From NCBI GenBank assembly GCA_019313105.1, contig JAFDBW010000260.1, forward strand, positions 1 through 5,104: a stretch of DNA of 5,104 bases. Reading direction: 5' to 3'. A model generated the notes under the pieces. It had not been told where the DNA came from and made no database searches. It worked only from the letters and a program-made list of their open reading frames with translations. The position numbers and the translations under genes are program-made. This DNA comes from Deltaproteobacteria bacterium. GTDB taxonomy: Bacteria; Desulfobacterota; Desulfuromonadia; Desulfuromonadales; BM103. This document shows positions 1 through 5,104 of the stretch, piece after piece. The stretch's first letter is position 1; each line of letters starts with the position of its first letter.

Positions 1-24
1 GCAGAACGAATCATGGAAAAGCTT

Positions 25-54
25 ATATTATTCATAATTAAATAATTTATTCAA
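25..54 (-). promoter_or_regulatory. Possible sigma-70 promoter reading out of the left edge
   Basis: On the minus strand a TTGAAT box (54 to 49) is followed after 18 bases by TAATAT (30 to 25), close to the sigma-70 consensus boxes. The spacer contains a perfect inverted repeat ATTATT-N8-AATAAT (27 to 46), which could be an operator or simply AT-rich sequence. It would drive a gene to the left of the window and start just downstream of the transporter terminator. AT-rich intergenic DNA produces such matches by chance, so this is tentative. Confidence 0.28.
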
Positions 55-84
55 AAAAGGATAAATGGAGACGGCCGCCGTCTC
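53..84 (-). terminator. Rho-independent terminator of the transporter gene / operon end
   Basis: A perfect 7-bp GC-rich inverted repeat, GAGACGG-N3-CCGTCTC (68 to 84), overlaps the stop codon of the transporter gene (83 to 85). On the transcribed strand it is followed by a T-rich stretch ending in six consecutive T (58 to 53). The T run starts nine bases after the stem, further than in an ideal terminator, but the intervening bases are themselves A/T-rich. It probably closes the operon. Confidence 0.62.
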
Positions 85-967
85 ACGGACGATAAGACCC
101 CAAATAGATCGCTGACAGGATCAACAGGATGCCAAATATTTCAGCGCCACCGGTCGGGCGGTCAAAGATCAGCACATCCCATACGAAAGCCAGAGCCGGC
201 TGCAGCAACAAAACCAAGCCGGCGACGGTTGCCGGGACGTACCGGACAGCGGAGGAGATAATCGACCAGCCCACCGTGGTGCTTAGTACGCCCACTCCAA
301 GCAGGGCCAGCAATGATCTGCCATCCGGAATCGCAAACGATGCGCCAGTGGCCAGACCAACCACACCAAGCACGATGGCACCGGAAATCGAGACGACGAG
401 CATGACATTCATGCCGCTGGCCAGGTTACCCTTCATTGATTCCTTCAGGAACAAAAGGTATGCGGAATAACCGACAGCAGAGAGGAGACCAAAGACGATT
501 CCGGACCTAACCCCGACAGACAGCACCGTCCAGTCCAGCCCGGTTATGAAGGCCAATCCGCACAACGCCATCAGGACGGCGACGACAAACATCCGCGTGA
601 CTTTTTCCCGGAACAGCAGCCATGCAAAGAGAGCGGTAAAAAAAACCTGGAAGTTCCCGAGAAGAGTTGAAAACCCTGGACCGACGAGATGAATGCTGCG
701 ATGCCAGCACATGAAATCGACCGCCAGGAAGCACCCGCTCGCCACCAGCAGCAGCACCGGCCCGCGCGGTAAGCGCTGCATGTCACCGCGCAGGCACAGC
801 ACCGCGAGCAGAGACAAGCCGGAAAAGGTCAGCCGGTAAAAACCGGCGATATCGGGAGAGACATCGGCCAGCTTGATGAAAATCGGCGAAAAGCTGATAC
901 AGACGCCACCGGCAACCAGCCAGAGGATCGGCGAGACCCGCTTTGCGACAACGTCATCAGAATTCAA
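83..967 (-). CDS. EamA/DMT-family ten-helix membrane transporter
   Basis: This is a 294-residue inner-membrane protein of the drug/metabolite transporter superfamily. Hydrophobicity suggests ten helices, at about residues 13-32, 39-58, 69-87, 96-118, 123-141, 153-174, 184-206, 217-236, 245-265 and 274-290. They form the two tandem EamA repeats usual for the family. The early SPIFIKLA segment with a following FYRL, and the helix-four GNFQVFFTALFAW segment with a following FREKVT, are typical of EamA proteins. Family members move amino acids, nucleosides and other metabolites, and substrates cannot be read from sequence. Placement after hydroxyproline genes makes an imino acid or amino acid possible, by inference only. 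The start is TTG (967 to 965): a stop lies six codons upstream in frame, no ATG or GTG lies between that stop and helix one, and a weak GGGG (981 to 978) sits ten bases upstream. It lies 78 bases after the csaA-like gene, so it may be only loosely tied to the operon. Confidence 0.9.
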   Translation of the reverse strand: MNSDDVVAKRVSPILWLVAGGVCISFSPIFIKLADVSPDIAGFYRLTFSGLSLLAVLCLRGDMQRLPRGPVLLLVASGCFLAVDFMCWHRSIHLVGPGFSTLLGNFQVFFTALFAWLLFREKVTRMFVVAVLMALCGLAFITGLDWTVLSVGVRSGIVFGLLSAVGYSAYLLFLKESMKGNLASGMNVMLVVSISGAIVLGVVGLATGASFAIPDGRSLLALLGVGVLSTTVGWSIISSAVRYVPATVAGLVLLLQPALAFVWDVLIFDRPTGGAEIFGILLILSAIYLGSYRP

Positions 968-987
968 GATTCTTTTGCCCCAAGACT

Positions 988-1030
988 AAAAAGAAACATT
1001 CCTGGCGGGATGGCTTTTCTGCCTATTCCC
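988..1030 (-). terminator. Weak terminator-like hairpin between the csaA-like gene and the transporter
   Basis: The 78-base gap (968 to 1045) contains an interrupted stem: GGGA pairs with TCCC and GGC with GCC around a six-base loop (1007 to 1030). Downstream on the minus strand is a T-rich run, TTTCTTTTT (996 to 988), ten bases from the stem. This could be a partial terminator that lowers transporter expression relative to upstream genes. The stem is short and broken by an internal loop, so it may have no function. Confidence 0.3.
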
Positions 1031-1045
1031 AGAGAAACTGTCAGC

Positions 1046-1384
1046 TTAACCCAATTTGGCACCATTCGGCACTTCACGTTCCGGGACGGCAATCACAACG
1101 GACTTGTCATCACGATAAAAACCGGTGAGGAGAAACTCGGAACGCATCGGCCCGATCTGCTTCGGTGGGAAATTCACTACGCCGACAATCTGCCTGCCAA
1201 GCAGGTCCTGTTTTGAATAATGCACGGTTATCTGGGCACTCGCCCTGCGGACGCCGATCTCAGGCCCGAAATCGGCCTTGACCTTGTACGCGGGTTTGCG
1301 CGCCTCGGCAAAATCTTCGACCTCGACGATAGTGCCGACTCGCAACTCAACAATCGCGAACTCGTCCCAGGAAATCTCCTCCAT
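1046..1384 (-). CDS. csaA: CsaA-like protein with tRNA-binding (EMAP/OB) fold
   Basis: This 112-residue protein consists almost entirely of one tRNA-binding OB-fold domain, the usual length for CsaA (about 110 residues). Recognisable stretches are VELRVGTIVEVEDF (residues 13-26), ARKPAYKVKADFG (28-40), the ASAQIT segment, VNFPPKQIGPMRSEFLL, and the C-terminal VPNGAKLG. These match the CsaA pattern rather than the tRNA-binding domain of a synthetase, and no synthetase domain is attached. CsaA of Bacillus subtilis was described as a chaperone linked to protein secretion. The proteins form dimers, and the role in most bacteria is unclear. The ATG start (1384 to 1382) has a GAGAGG-like ribosome site eight bases upstream. 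It begins 29 bases after the regulator stop, which suggests cotranscription, but no link with hydroxyproline use is known to me. The family call is firm and the cellular role is not. Confidence 0.9.
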   Translation of the reverse strand: MEEISWDEFAIVELRVGTIVEVEDFAEARKPAYKVKADFGPEIGVRRASAQITVHYSKQDLLGRQIVGVVNFPPKQIGPMRSEFLLTGFYRDDKSVVIAVPEREVPNGAKLG

Positions 1385-1413
1385 GGCTGCGGCCTCTCAC
1401 TCAAAATGCTTCA

Positions 1414-2850
1414 CTATTTGTAACCGATGGCGATACCGTACTTCTGCAGTTTACGGGCAACTGTCGGCTGGCTCATGTCAAGCGCTGCAGCAATCTCCTG
1501 CTGGCTGCGACAACTCCTGCTGGCTGCGACCAACACAGCACGCTCGACGCTTTCCAGGATCTGTGCCATCGACATGACTTCCGGCCAACGCACCGTTGCC
1601 GCGGAAAACTCGTCATCACTGCCTATAACAACCGCTCGCGGCAGGTCGCTGACATCGATCATTTCGGTGTCAGTCATCACCACCAGCCGCTCACAGATAT
1701 TCATGAGCTCACGGACATTGCCCGGAAAAGGGTAGCTCGCCAGGCGGTCAATAGCGGACCGGGTCAGACGCTTTGGTTTTGACGAGCGTTCGGCAAAACG
1801 GTCGATAAAAGACCGGATCAGCGGCAGGAGACATTCCTTGCGATCACGCAGGGCCGGGATCGTCAGCGGGATAACGCTGAGGCGGTAGTACAAGTCCAGT
1901 CGAAACAGCTGTTTTTCTACCCGTTTTTCGAGATCGCGGTTGGTGGCGGCAATGATTCGTACATCCACCTTTCTGCTGCCCGTCCCTCCCAGGCGTGTGA
2001 CCTGGCCATCCTCCATAAAACGCAAAAGTTTGACTTGAGACGCAAGAGGCAGTTCAGCGACCTCATCAAGGAACAAGGTACCGCCATCGGCCAGCTCCAA
2101 CTGCCCAGGCTTACTGGTGACCGCCCCGGTGAATGCCCCCCGCTCATAGCCAAACAGCTCGGCCTCGATCAAGGTCTCCGGGATGGCACCGCAATTGATC
2201 TTGATCAGAAGATTGTCCGATCGACGTGAATGGCTGTGAATCAGGTCGGCAAACAGGCTCTTGCCGACTCCGGATTCACCGAGCAGCAGGACCGTTGAAT
2301 CAACCTCGCTAAGTTTGAGAGCCTGGTTTAAAGCTTTGATCATACCTGGGCTTCTGGCGACCACAGGATGTTCATCAAGGTATTCCTGCCGCAGCTCAAG
2401 AACCTGGTGACGAAATTGATCGCCAATCGCCTGCTGCTCTTCAAGTTTTCTTTGCAGGCGGTCCATCTCGGTGATATCACGCTCGCTGACGACGACGCGG
2501 ATGATGTTGCCCTGATCATCGAAAACCGGCGTTGCCGTGGAAATCAATTTCAATCCATAGCGGCTTTCCTGCAGCAGGCTGACGACTTCGCGTTTCTTGA
2601 TCGCTTCAAGGGCAGCAGAAGGCAAGATGACATAACCTTCCCGGGCCACATCCAGGTAATCTCGGCCGATCACCTTCTCGGCAGGAGCGCGGTTGATTCG
2701 CGCCGACGCAGGGTTCATATGGATGATGCGTCCGGAACCGTCACAAACAAACAAGCCATCCGAGGATGACTCGATGATCGCGTCCAGCTCACGAGTCAGG
2801 TGTTCCAGTTCCAGGGTTTTATTTTCAGACCGAAGCTTTTCCCGCGCCAT
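1414..2850 (-). CDS. PAS-containing sigma-54-dependent transcriptional activator
   Basis: This 478-residue enhancer-binding protein activates sigma-54 RNA polymerase by ATP hydrolysis. From the N-terminus it has a short helical, probably coiled-coil segment (about 3-24), one PAS domain (about 25-127, with SSSDGLFVCDGSGRI and a terminal VVVSERDITE), a linker coiled coil (128-160) and the AAA+ domain (about 163-395). The AAA+ motifs are intact: Walker A GESGVGKS (191-198), GAFTGA (238-243), Walker B GGTLFLDE (256-263), sensor AATNRD (301-306) and the arginine-finger region YYRLS (321-325). A TyrR-type helix-turn-helix ends the protein (about 447-473, QEIAAALDMSQPTVARKLQKYG). There is no receiver domain, so the PAS domain is the likely input, possibly for a small ligand. 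The ATG start has GAGGGG seven bases upstream and lies 27 bases after the dehydratase stop. Position suggests control of the hydroxyproline genes and its own synthesis, by inference. The intact GAFTGA argues that it is a true sigma-54 activator. Confidence 0.95.
   Translation of the reverse strand: MAREKLRSENKTLELEHLTRELDAIIESSSDGLFVCDGSGRIIHMNPASARINRAPAEKVIGRDYLDVAREGYVILPSAALEAIKKREVVSLLQESRYGLKLISTATPVFDDQGNIIRVVVSERDITEMDRLQRKLEEQQAIGDQFRHQVLELRQEYLDEHPVVARSPGMIKALNQALKLSEVDSTVLLLGESGVGKSLFADLIHSHSRRSDNLLIKINCGAIPETLIEAELFGYERGAFTGAVTSKPGQLELADGGTLFLDEVAELPLASQVKLLRFMEDGQVTRLGGTGSRKVDVRIIAATNRDLEKRVEKQLFRLDLYYRLSVIPLTIPALRDRKECLLPLIRSFIDRFAERSSKPKRLTRSAIDRLASYPFPGNVRELMNICERLVVMTDTEMIDVSDLPRAVVIGSDDEFSAATVRWPEVMSMAQILESVERAVLVAASRSCRSQQEIAAALDMSQPTVARKLQKYGIAIGYK
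1495..1530. repeat. 17-bp tandem direct repeat inside the regulator's HTH coding region
   Basis: The 17-mer CTCCTGCTGGCTGCGAC occurs at 1495-1511 and again at 1514-1530, an offset of 19 bases. Because 19 is not a multiple of three, the two copies are read in different frames on the minus strand, giving VAASRS and then CRSQQE just before the DNA-recognition helices. The distance from the preceding VER to the SQPTV recognition motif still fits the usual length of this domain, so the reading frame appears intact. Confidence 0.85.
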
Positions 2851-2877
2851 TCACTGTCCCCTCGCAAACCTTGCCTG

Positions 2878-3903
2878 CTAACGCATCACGAAACCATTTC
2901 TCAAAGGATCGCTCGGATCAAGCAGAAATTCATGGCGACCGGTTATATAGGCACTGCCTTCGACCTCGGGGATGATCGCCCGGTGTGGGCCGAACGTCGT
3001 CTCCCCGACCGCCTGGCAGCGAAAACAACTGCCGATAATGCTCTCTATGGTGATTGCGTCGCCGACACCGATCTCACCACGTGCGCGATGAATCGCCAAG
3101 CGGCCGCTGACCCCGGTTCCGGTCGGGCTGCGATCGACCTCGCCCTCGGCGAAGATGCAGACATTCCGGGAATGAGCGCCCTCTCCTTGCGGTTCATCGA
3201 TAAAGATCGTTCCATAGAGGAAGCTCAGGTCCTCCTCGAAAGGATGCGGGATTTCCCGGCTGGCCATAACCGCACGCTTGATCGCCATCCCTTTGTCGAT
3301 CAGGCTATGCAGGTTCTCCGGGGAGACCTTCAGACCGACTTCAGCAGCGTTGACGTAAGCATAAAAGCCGCCGCCGAAAGCCAGGTCGTAGCGAACAAGG
3401 CCGAGGCCCGGTACTTTGACGAGCTGGTCAAGGTCGATGACGAAAGAGGGGACATTCCGAAACGAAACTCTCCGTACACGATCTGCTTCAATATGCGCAC
3501 AGGCTGTCACCAGTCCGGCAGGCGTATCGATCTGCAAGATCGTCTGCGGAGACTGCATGGCGACCATGCCACACTCGAGGGCAACCGTGGTCATGGCAAT
3601 GATGCCATGTCCGCACATGGTGCTGAAACCTTCGTTGTGCATAAACAGGACACCGAAGTCGGCTTCTTCGGTAACCGGTGGCGCGAGAAGGCAACCGTAC
3701 ATGTCGGCGTGGCCACGAGGCTCCAACATCAGGGCGGTACGCAGGTGATCGTACTTTTCCTTGACAAAACGCCGCTTCGCCAGAATTGTGTCGCCATCCA
3801 GCGACGGGAAGCCGGAGGTGACCACGCGGAAAGGCTCGCCTGCCGTGTGTGCATCGATCGTGGTTATTTTCCGCCAGTCATCTGGCGCTCTCCAGTTCTT
3901 CAT
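2878..3903 (-). CDS. lhpH: trans-3-hydroxy-L-proline dehydratase (proline racemase superfamily)
   Basis: This 341-residue cytosolic enzyme of the proline racemase superfamily very probably dehydrates trans-3-hydroxy-L-proline to delta1-pyrroline-2-carboxylate. Family landmarks are IDAHTAGEPFRVV (residues 16-28), RGHADMYG (63-70), MHNEGFSTMCGHG (88-100), the FGGGFYAY segment (176-183) and DRSPTGTGVSG (257-267). The first catalytic position is Cys97 and the second is Thr261. Proline racemases and 4-hydroxyproline 2-epimerases have Cys at both. The Cys/Thr pair marks the dehydratases, as in human L3HYPDH (354 residues). The start is taken as ATG at 3903: GGAG (3915 to 3912) lies eight bases upstream, whereas the GTG three codons earlier would overlap that site. 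The gene begins 36 bases after the stop of the partner reductase gene (27 if the GTG is used), and both enzymes act in consecutive steps. The symbol lhpH follows Azospirillum usage. Exact substrate range, for example towards L-proline or 4-hydroxyproline, cannot be read from sequence. Confidence 0.9.
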   Translation of the reverse strand: MKNWRAPDDWRKITTIDAHTAGEPFRVVTSGFPSLDGDTILAKRRFVKEKYDHLRTALMLEPRGHADMYGCLLAPPVTEEADFGVLFMHNEGFSTMCGHGIIAMTTVALECGMVAMQSPQTILQIDTPAGLVTACAHIEADRVRRVSFRNVPSFVIDLDQLVKVPGLGLVRYDLAFGGGFYAYVNAAEVGLKVSPENLHSLIDKGMAIKRAVMASREIPHPFEEDLSFLYGTIFIDEPQGEGAHSRNVCIFAEGEVDRSPTGTGVSGRLAIHRARGEIGVGDAITIESIIGSCFRCQAVGETTFGPHRAIIPEVEGSAYITGRHEFLLDPSDPLRNGFVMR

Positions 3904-3911
3904 GTCAAACA

Positions 3912-3915
3912 CTCC
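3912..3915 (-). promoter_or_regulatory. Ribosome binding site deciding the dehydratase start
   Basis: GGAG on the minus strand lies eight bases before the ATG at 3903 to 3901, a normal spacing. The alternative GTG codon at 3912 to 3910 shares its first G with this site and so could not use it. The protein therefore most likely begins MKNWRAP rather than three residues earlier. Confidence 0.7.
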
Positions 3916-3939
3916 AGGAGCAAAAACATCCGAATCATC

Positions 3940-4902
3940 TCAGGAGAAATCAAACTCAGAGCCAAGACCCAGCTCTTTGGCGGCGGCGTAGACCAGCGCA
4001 GCGGCAATGGTGTCCTGAACGGCAATTCCGACCGACTTGAAGAAGGTAATCTGCTCATCGTTTTCACGCCCCGGCTTGTCGCCGTTGAGAATCTCGCCCA
4101 GCTCCGCGTCGATTGGAGCATTCGGGATAATGATATCACCGGCCTCTTCCAGGCAGGCCTCGCAGGAATCAACGACTATCCTGGCGCGCCCCACCGCGAC
4201 CTCATCAATTTCACGCTTGTCCGGGGTAAAGGTGCCGATTCCGGTAATATGCGTGCCCGTTTTTAGGTCATTCCCATTAAAAAGAGGTACTGGCGAGGTG
4301 GTTGCCGTCAGGACAATATCAGCGATCTGCACGGCTTCGCCCGGGGTTCGGCCAAGCATAACCTGCGGGGCATTCGGCCAGGTCGCAACCTCATCGGCCA
4401 GACGCTGCACAGCCTCCGGGAAAGGATCGATGATGCTGACTTCGGCAATCTCACGAACCGCGAGTACCGCCTGCAGCTGCGTGCGCGCCTGCACCCCGGC
4501 ACCAAACAGGGCGACGCTCCTGGCATCCTTGCGAGCCAGGACATCGGCCGCAGCGCCACCACCGGCACCGGTGCGAATCGCCGTCAGGCTACCACCGTCC
4601 ATCAGGGCCAGAGGGAAACCGGTCTCTGGGTCCAGCACCATGACCGTGGCAGAGATCGTCGGCAGGCCATGTTTCGGATTGTCTTCGTAGATGGAAATAA
4701 TCTTGACGCCGAGGCTACGGCTGTCATGCAGGTAAGCAGGCATCAGCAGGCTCACGCCCTTCTCCGTCGGCACATGTGTCCGCAGGGGAACCGTTGCCCG
4801 TCCGGTGGAAAACTGCACATAGGCCTGCTTCATCGCCTCTATCGCTTTCGGCATCGGCAAAGCGGCCTTGACATCGGCCGCGGCAAGCATTCTTATTTTC
4901 AT
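3940..4902 (-). CDS. lhpI: delta1-pyrroline-2-carboxylate reductase (ornithine cyclodeaminase/mu-crystallin family)
   Basis: This 320-residue NAD(P)-dependent cytosolic enzyme most likely reduces delta1-pyrroline-2-carboxylate to L-proline, the second step after the adjacent dehydratase. Family features are a conserved Lys in LGVKIIS (Lys67), the LTAIRTGAGGGAAAD segment (106-120, with substrate carboxylate-binding Arg110), the Rossmann nucleotide motif GAGVQA (134-139), DIVLTATTS (195-203) and TPDKREID (226-233). In ornithine cyclodeaminase a catalytic Asp lies in a GGDCPG motif. My alignment puts Phe225 (GTFTPD) there, so ornithine deamination is unlikely and ketimine reduction fits better. 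Alanine dehydrogenase-like activity is an alternative. The ATG start has a strong AAGGAG seven bases upstream. It is the first complete gene of the cluster, separated from the gene before it by a terminator, so its own promoter should lie in the leader. The function rests mainly on pairing with the Cys/Thr dehydratase. The symbol lhpI follows published usage for this type of reductase. Confidence 0.87.
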   Translation of the reverse strand: MKIRMLAAADVKAALPMPKAIEAMKQAYVQFSTGRATVPLRTHVPTEKGVSLLMPAYLHDSRSLGVKIISIYEDNPKHGLPTISATVMVLDPETGFPLALMDGGSLTAIRTGAGGGAAADVLARKDARSVALFGAGVQARTQLQAVLAVREIAEVSIIDPFPEAVQRLADEVATWPNAPQVMLGRTPGEAVQIADIVLTATTSPVPLFNGNDLKTGTHITGIGTFTPDKREIDEVAVGRARIVVDSCEACLEEAGDIIIPNAPIDAELGEILNGDKPGRENDEQITFFKSVGIAVQDTIAAALVYAAAKELGLGSEFDFS

Positions 4903-4934
4903 TTTCTCTCTCCTTAAACGAAGGACTAGAACAT

Positions 4935-4973
4935 TTAACGCAAAGGCGCAAAGGGCGCAGAGAACGCTGAAAC
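4935..4973. repeat. CGCAAAGG-type short interspersed repeat in the operon leader
   Basis: Units beginning with CGC recur at 4939, 4947, 4956 and 4965 (spacing 8, 9, 9): CGCAAAGG, CGCAAAGGG, CGCAGAGAA and the diverged CGCTGAAAC, preceded by TTAA. An inverted copy, CCTTTGCG, lies at 5005-5012 on the other side of the terminator. From memory, strings of this kind are scattered through intergenic regions of several environmental bacteria, including deltaproteobacteria. I cannot confirm copy number here. The repeat occupies most of the space available for a promoter ahead of the reductase gene (4903 to 4978). I saw no convincing sigma-70 boxes and no GG-N10-GC sigma-54 element in this stretch. Confidence 0.65.
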
Positions 4974-4978
4974 CATCT

Positions 4979-5003
4979 AAAAAACAATCCTGACAGCCAG
5001 GAT
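4979..5003 (-). terminator. Rho-independent terminator after the upstream gene
   Basis: On the minus strand a perfect 6-bp stem ATCCTG-N5-CAGGAT (5003 to 4987) is followed after two bases by six T (4984 to 4979). It lies 24 bases past the stop codon of the partial gene entering from the right. It separates that gene from the hydroxyproline operon. A second hairpin, GATGC...GCATC (5022 to 5001), overlaps its first three bases, so the two stems cannot both form fully. Confidence 0.72.
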
Positions 5004-5027
5004 GCCTTTGCGATAAAGCATCTCTTG

Positions 5028-5104
5028 CTATTTTCTGGCTTGCTTCAACCTCTCCTCAATGGCCCGGGAAGTTTTGGTCAGAGACAGGCCTCCAAGACCC
5101 GTAC
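5028..5104 (-). CDS. 3' end of an unrecognised gene (partial)
   Basis: Reading leftwards from the right edge, one frame is open for 24 codons and ends in TAG at 5030 to 5028. The tail begins TGLGGLSLTKTSRAIEE and continues RLKQARK: a Gly/Thr-rich stretch followed by a basic, probably helical end. That the frame is real is supported by the intrinsic terminator just after its stop and by the shared strand. The fragment is too short to name a family. A membrane protein with a basic cytoplasmic tail is possible but not shown. Confidence 0.55.
   Translation of the reverse strand, partial: TGLGGLSLTKTSRAIEERLKQARK

Noticed and set aside
1056..1076. Plus-strand TTGGCACCATTCGGCAC resembling a sigma-54 -24/-12 element
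   Set aside because: Only nine bases separate GG and GC instead of ten. It lies inside the csaA-like coding region and points towards no plus-strand gene.
2878..3903. Proline racemase or 4-hydroxyproline 2-epimerase
   Set aside because: Both need Cys at the second catalytic position. Here the motif is SPTGTG with Thr261, as in the dehydratases.
3910..3912. GTG start for the dehydratase, adding three residues
   Set aside because: The only Shine-Dalgarno sequence, GGAG, overlaps this codon. It is correctly spaced for the ATG at 3903 instead.
2800..4266. 488-codon open frame on the plus strand
   Set aside because: It lies antisense to the dehydratase and parts of the regulator and reductase, all of which have clear family motifs. 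Its translation shows no recognisable domain, and no promoter or good ribosome site was seen. GC-rich coding DNA often leaves such long antisense frames.
4037..4690. 217-codon open frame on the plus strand
   Set aside because: It is antisense to the reductase gene. The Ser/Arg/Ala-rich composition is what the complementary strand of an Ala/Gly/Asp-rich protein gives.
3940..4902. True ornithine cyclodeaminase
   Set aside because: The catalytic Asp of the GGDCPG motif appears replaced in GTFTPD, and the neighbouring dehydratase supplies a better substrate.
4975..5000. Sigma-54 promoter TGGC...TTG near the upstream terminator
   Set aside because: The spacing is one base off and the conserved GC is missing. 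The sequence is fully explained as the terminator stem and T run.

Overview
The window looks like a piece of an accessory catabolic operon from a Gram-negative bacterium with moderate to high GC. A deltaproteobacterium of the Desulfuromonas/Geobacter/Pelobacter sort is my best guess. The hints are the protein style, the sigma-54 activator with PAS input, and the CGCAAAGG-type interspersed repeat in the leader. This taxonomic call is an inference. Every credible gene lies on the minus strand, so the cluster reads from the right edge to the left edge.

In order of transcription, the window opens with the last 24 codons of an unrecognised gene (5104 to 5028). A compact intrinsic terminator follows (about 5003 to 4979), then a short leader carrying CGCAAAGG-type repeats (4967 to 4935). 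Next come an ornithine cyclodeaminase/mu-crystallin family reductase (4902 to 3940), a proline racemase-superfamily enzyme (3903 to 2878), a PAS/AAA+/HTH sigma-54-dependent activator (2850 to 1414), a CsaA-like tRNA-binding-fold protein (1384 to 1046) and a ten-helix EamA/DMT transporter (967 to 83). A GC-rich terminator hairpin overlaps the stop codon of the transporter. The last 50 or so bases are AT-rich and may hold a promoter for the next gene outside the window. Gaps between the first four complete genes are only 27, 27 and 29 bases, so they are probably one operon. The transporter follows after 78 bases that hold a weak terminator-like hairpin.

The functional core is the enzyme pair. 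The racemase-family protein has Cys at the first catalytic position (MCGHG) but Thr at the second (SPTGTG), which is the signature of trans-3-hydroxy-L-proline dehydratase rather than proline racemase or 4-hydroxyproline epimerase. Its product, delta1-pyrroline-2-carboxylate, is the known substrate of reductases of the ornithine cyclodeaminase family, and the neighbouring member lacks the catalytic Asp of true ornithine cyclodeaminase. Together they would convert trans-3-hydroxy-L-proline to L-proline. The activator is the natural candidate for sensing this or a related imino acid, and the DMT protein for moving a substrate or product. Both of these roles are inferred from position only.

I see no RNA gene, CRISPR array or insertion sequence. 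The large plus-strand open frames, including one of 488 codons, are antisense shadows of the minus-strand genes.
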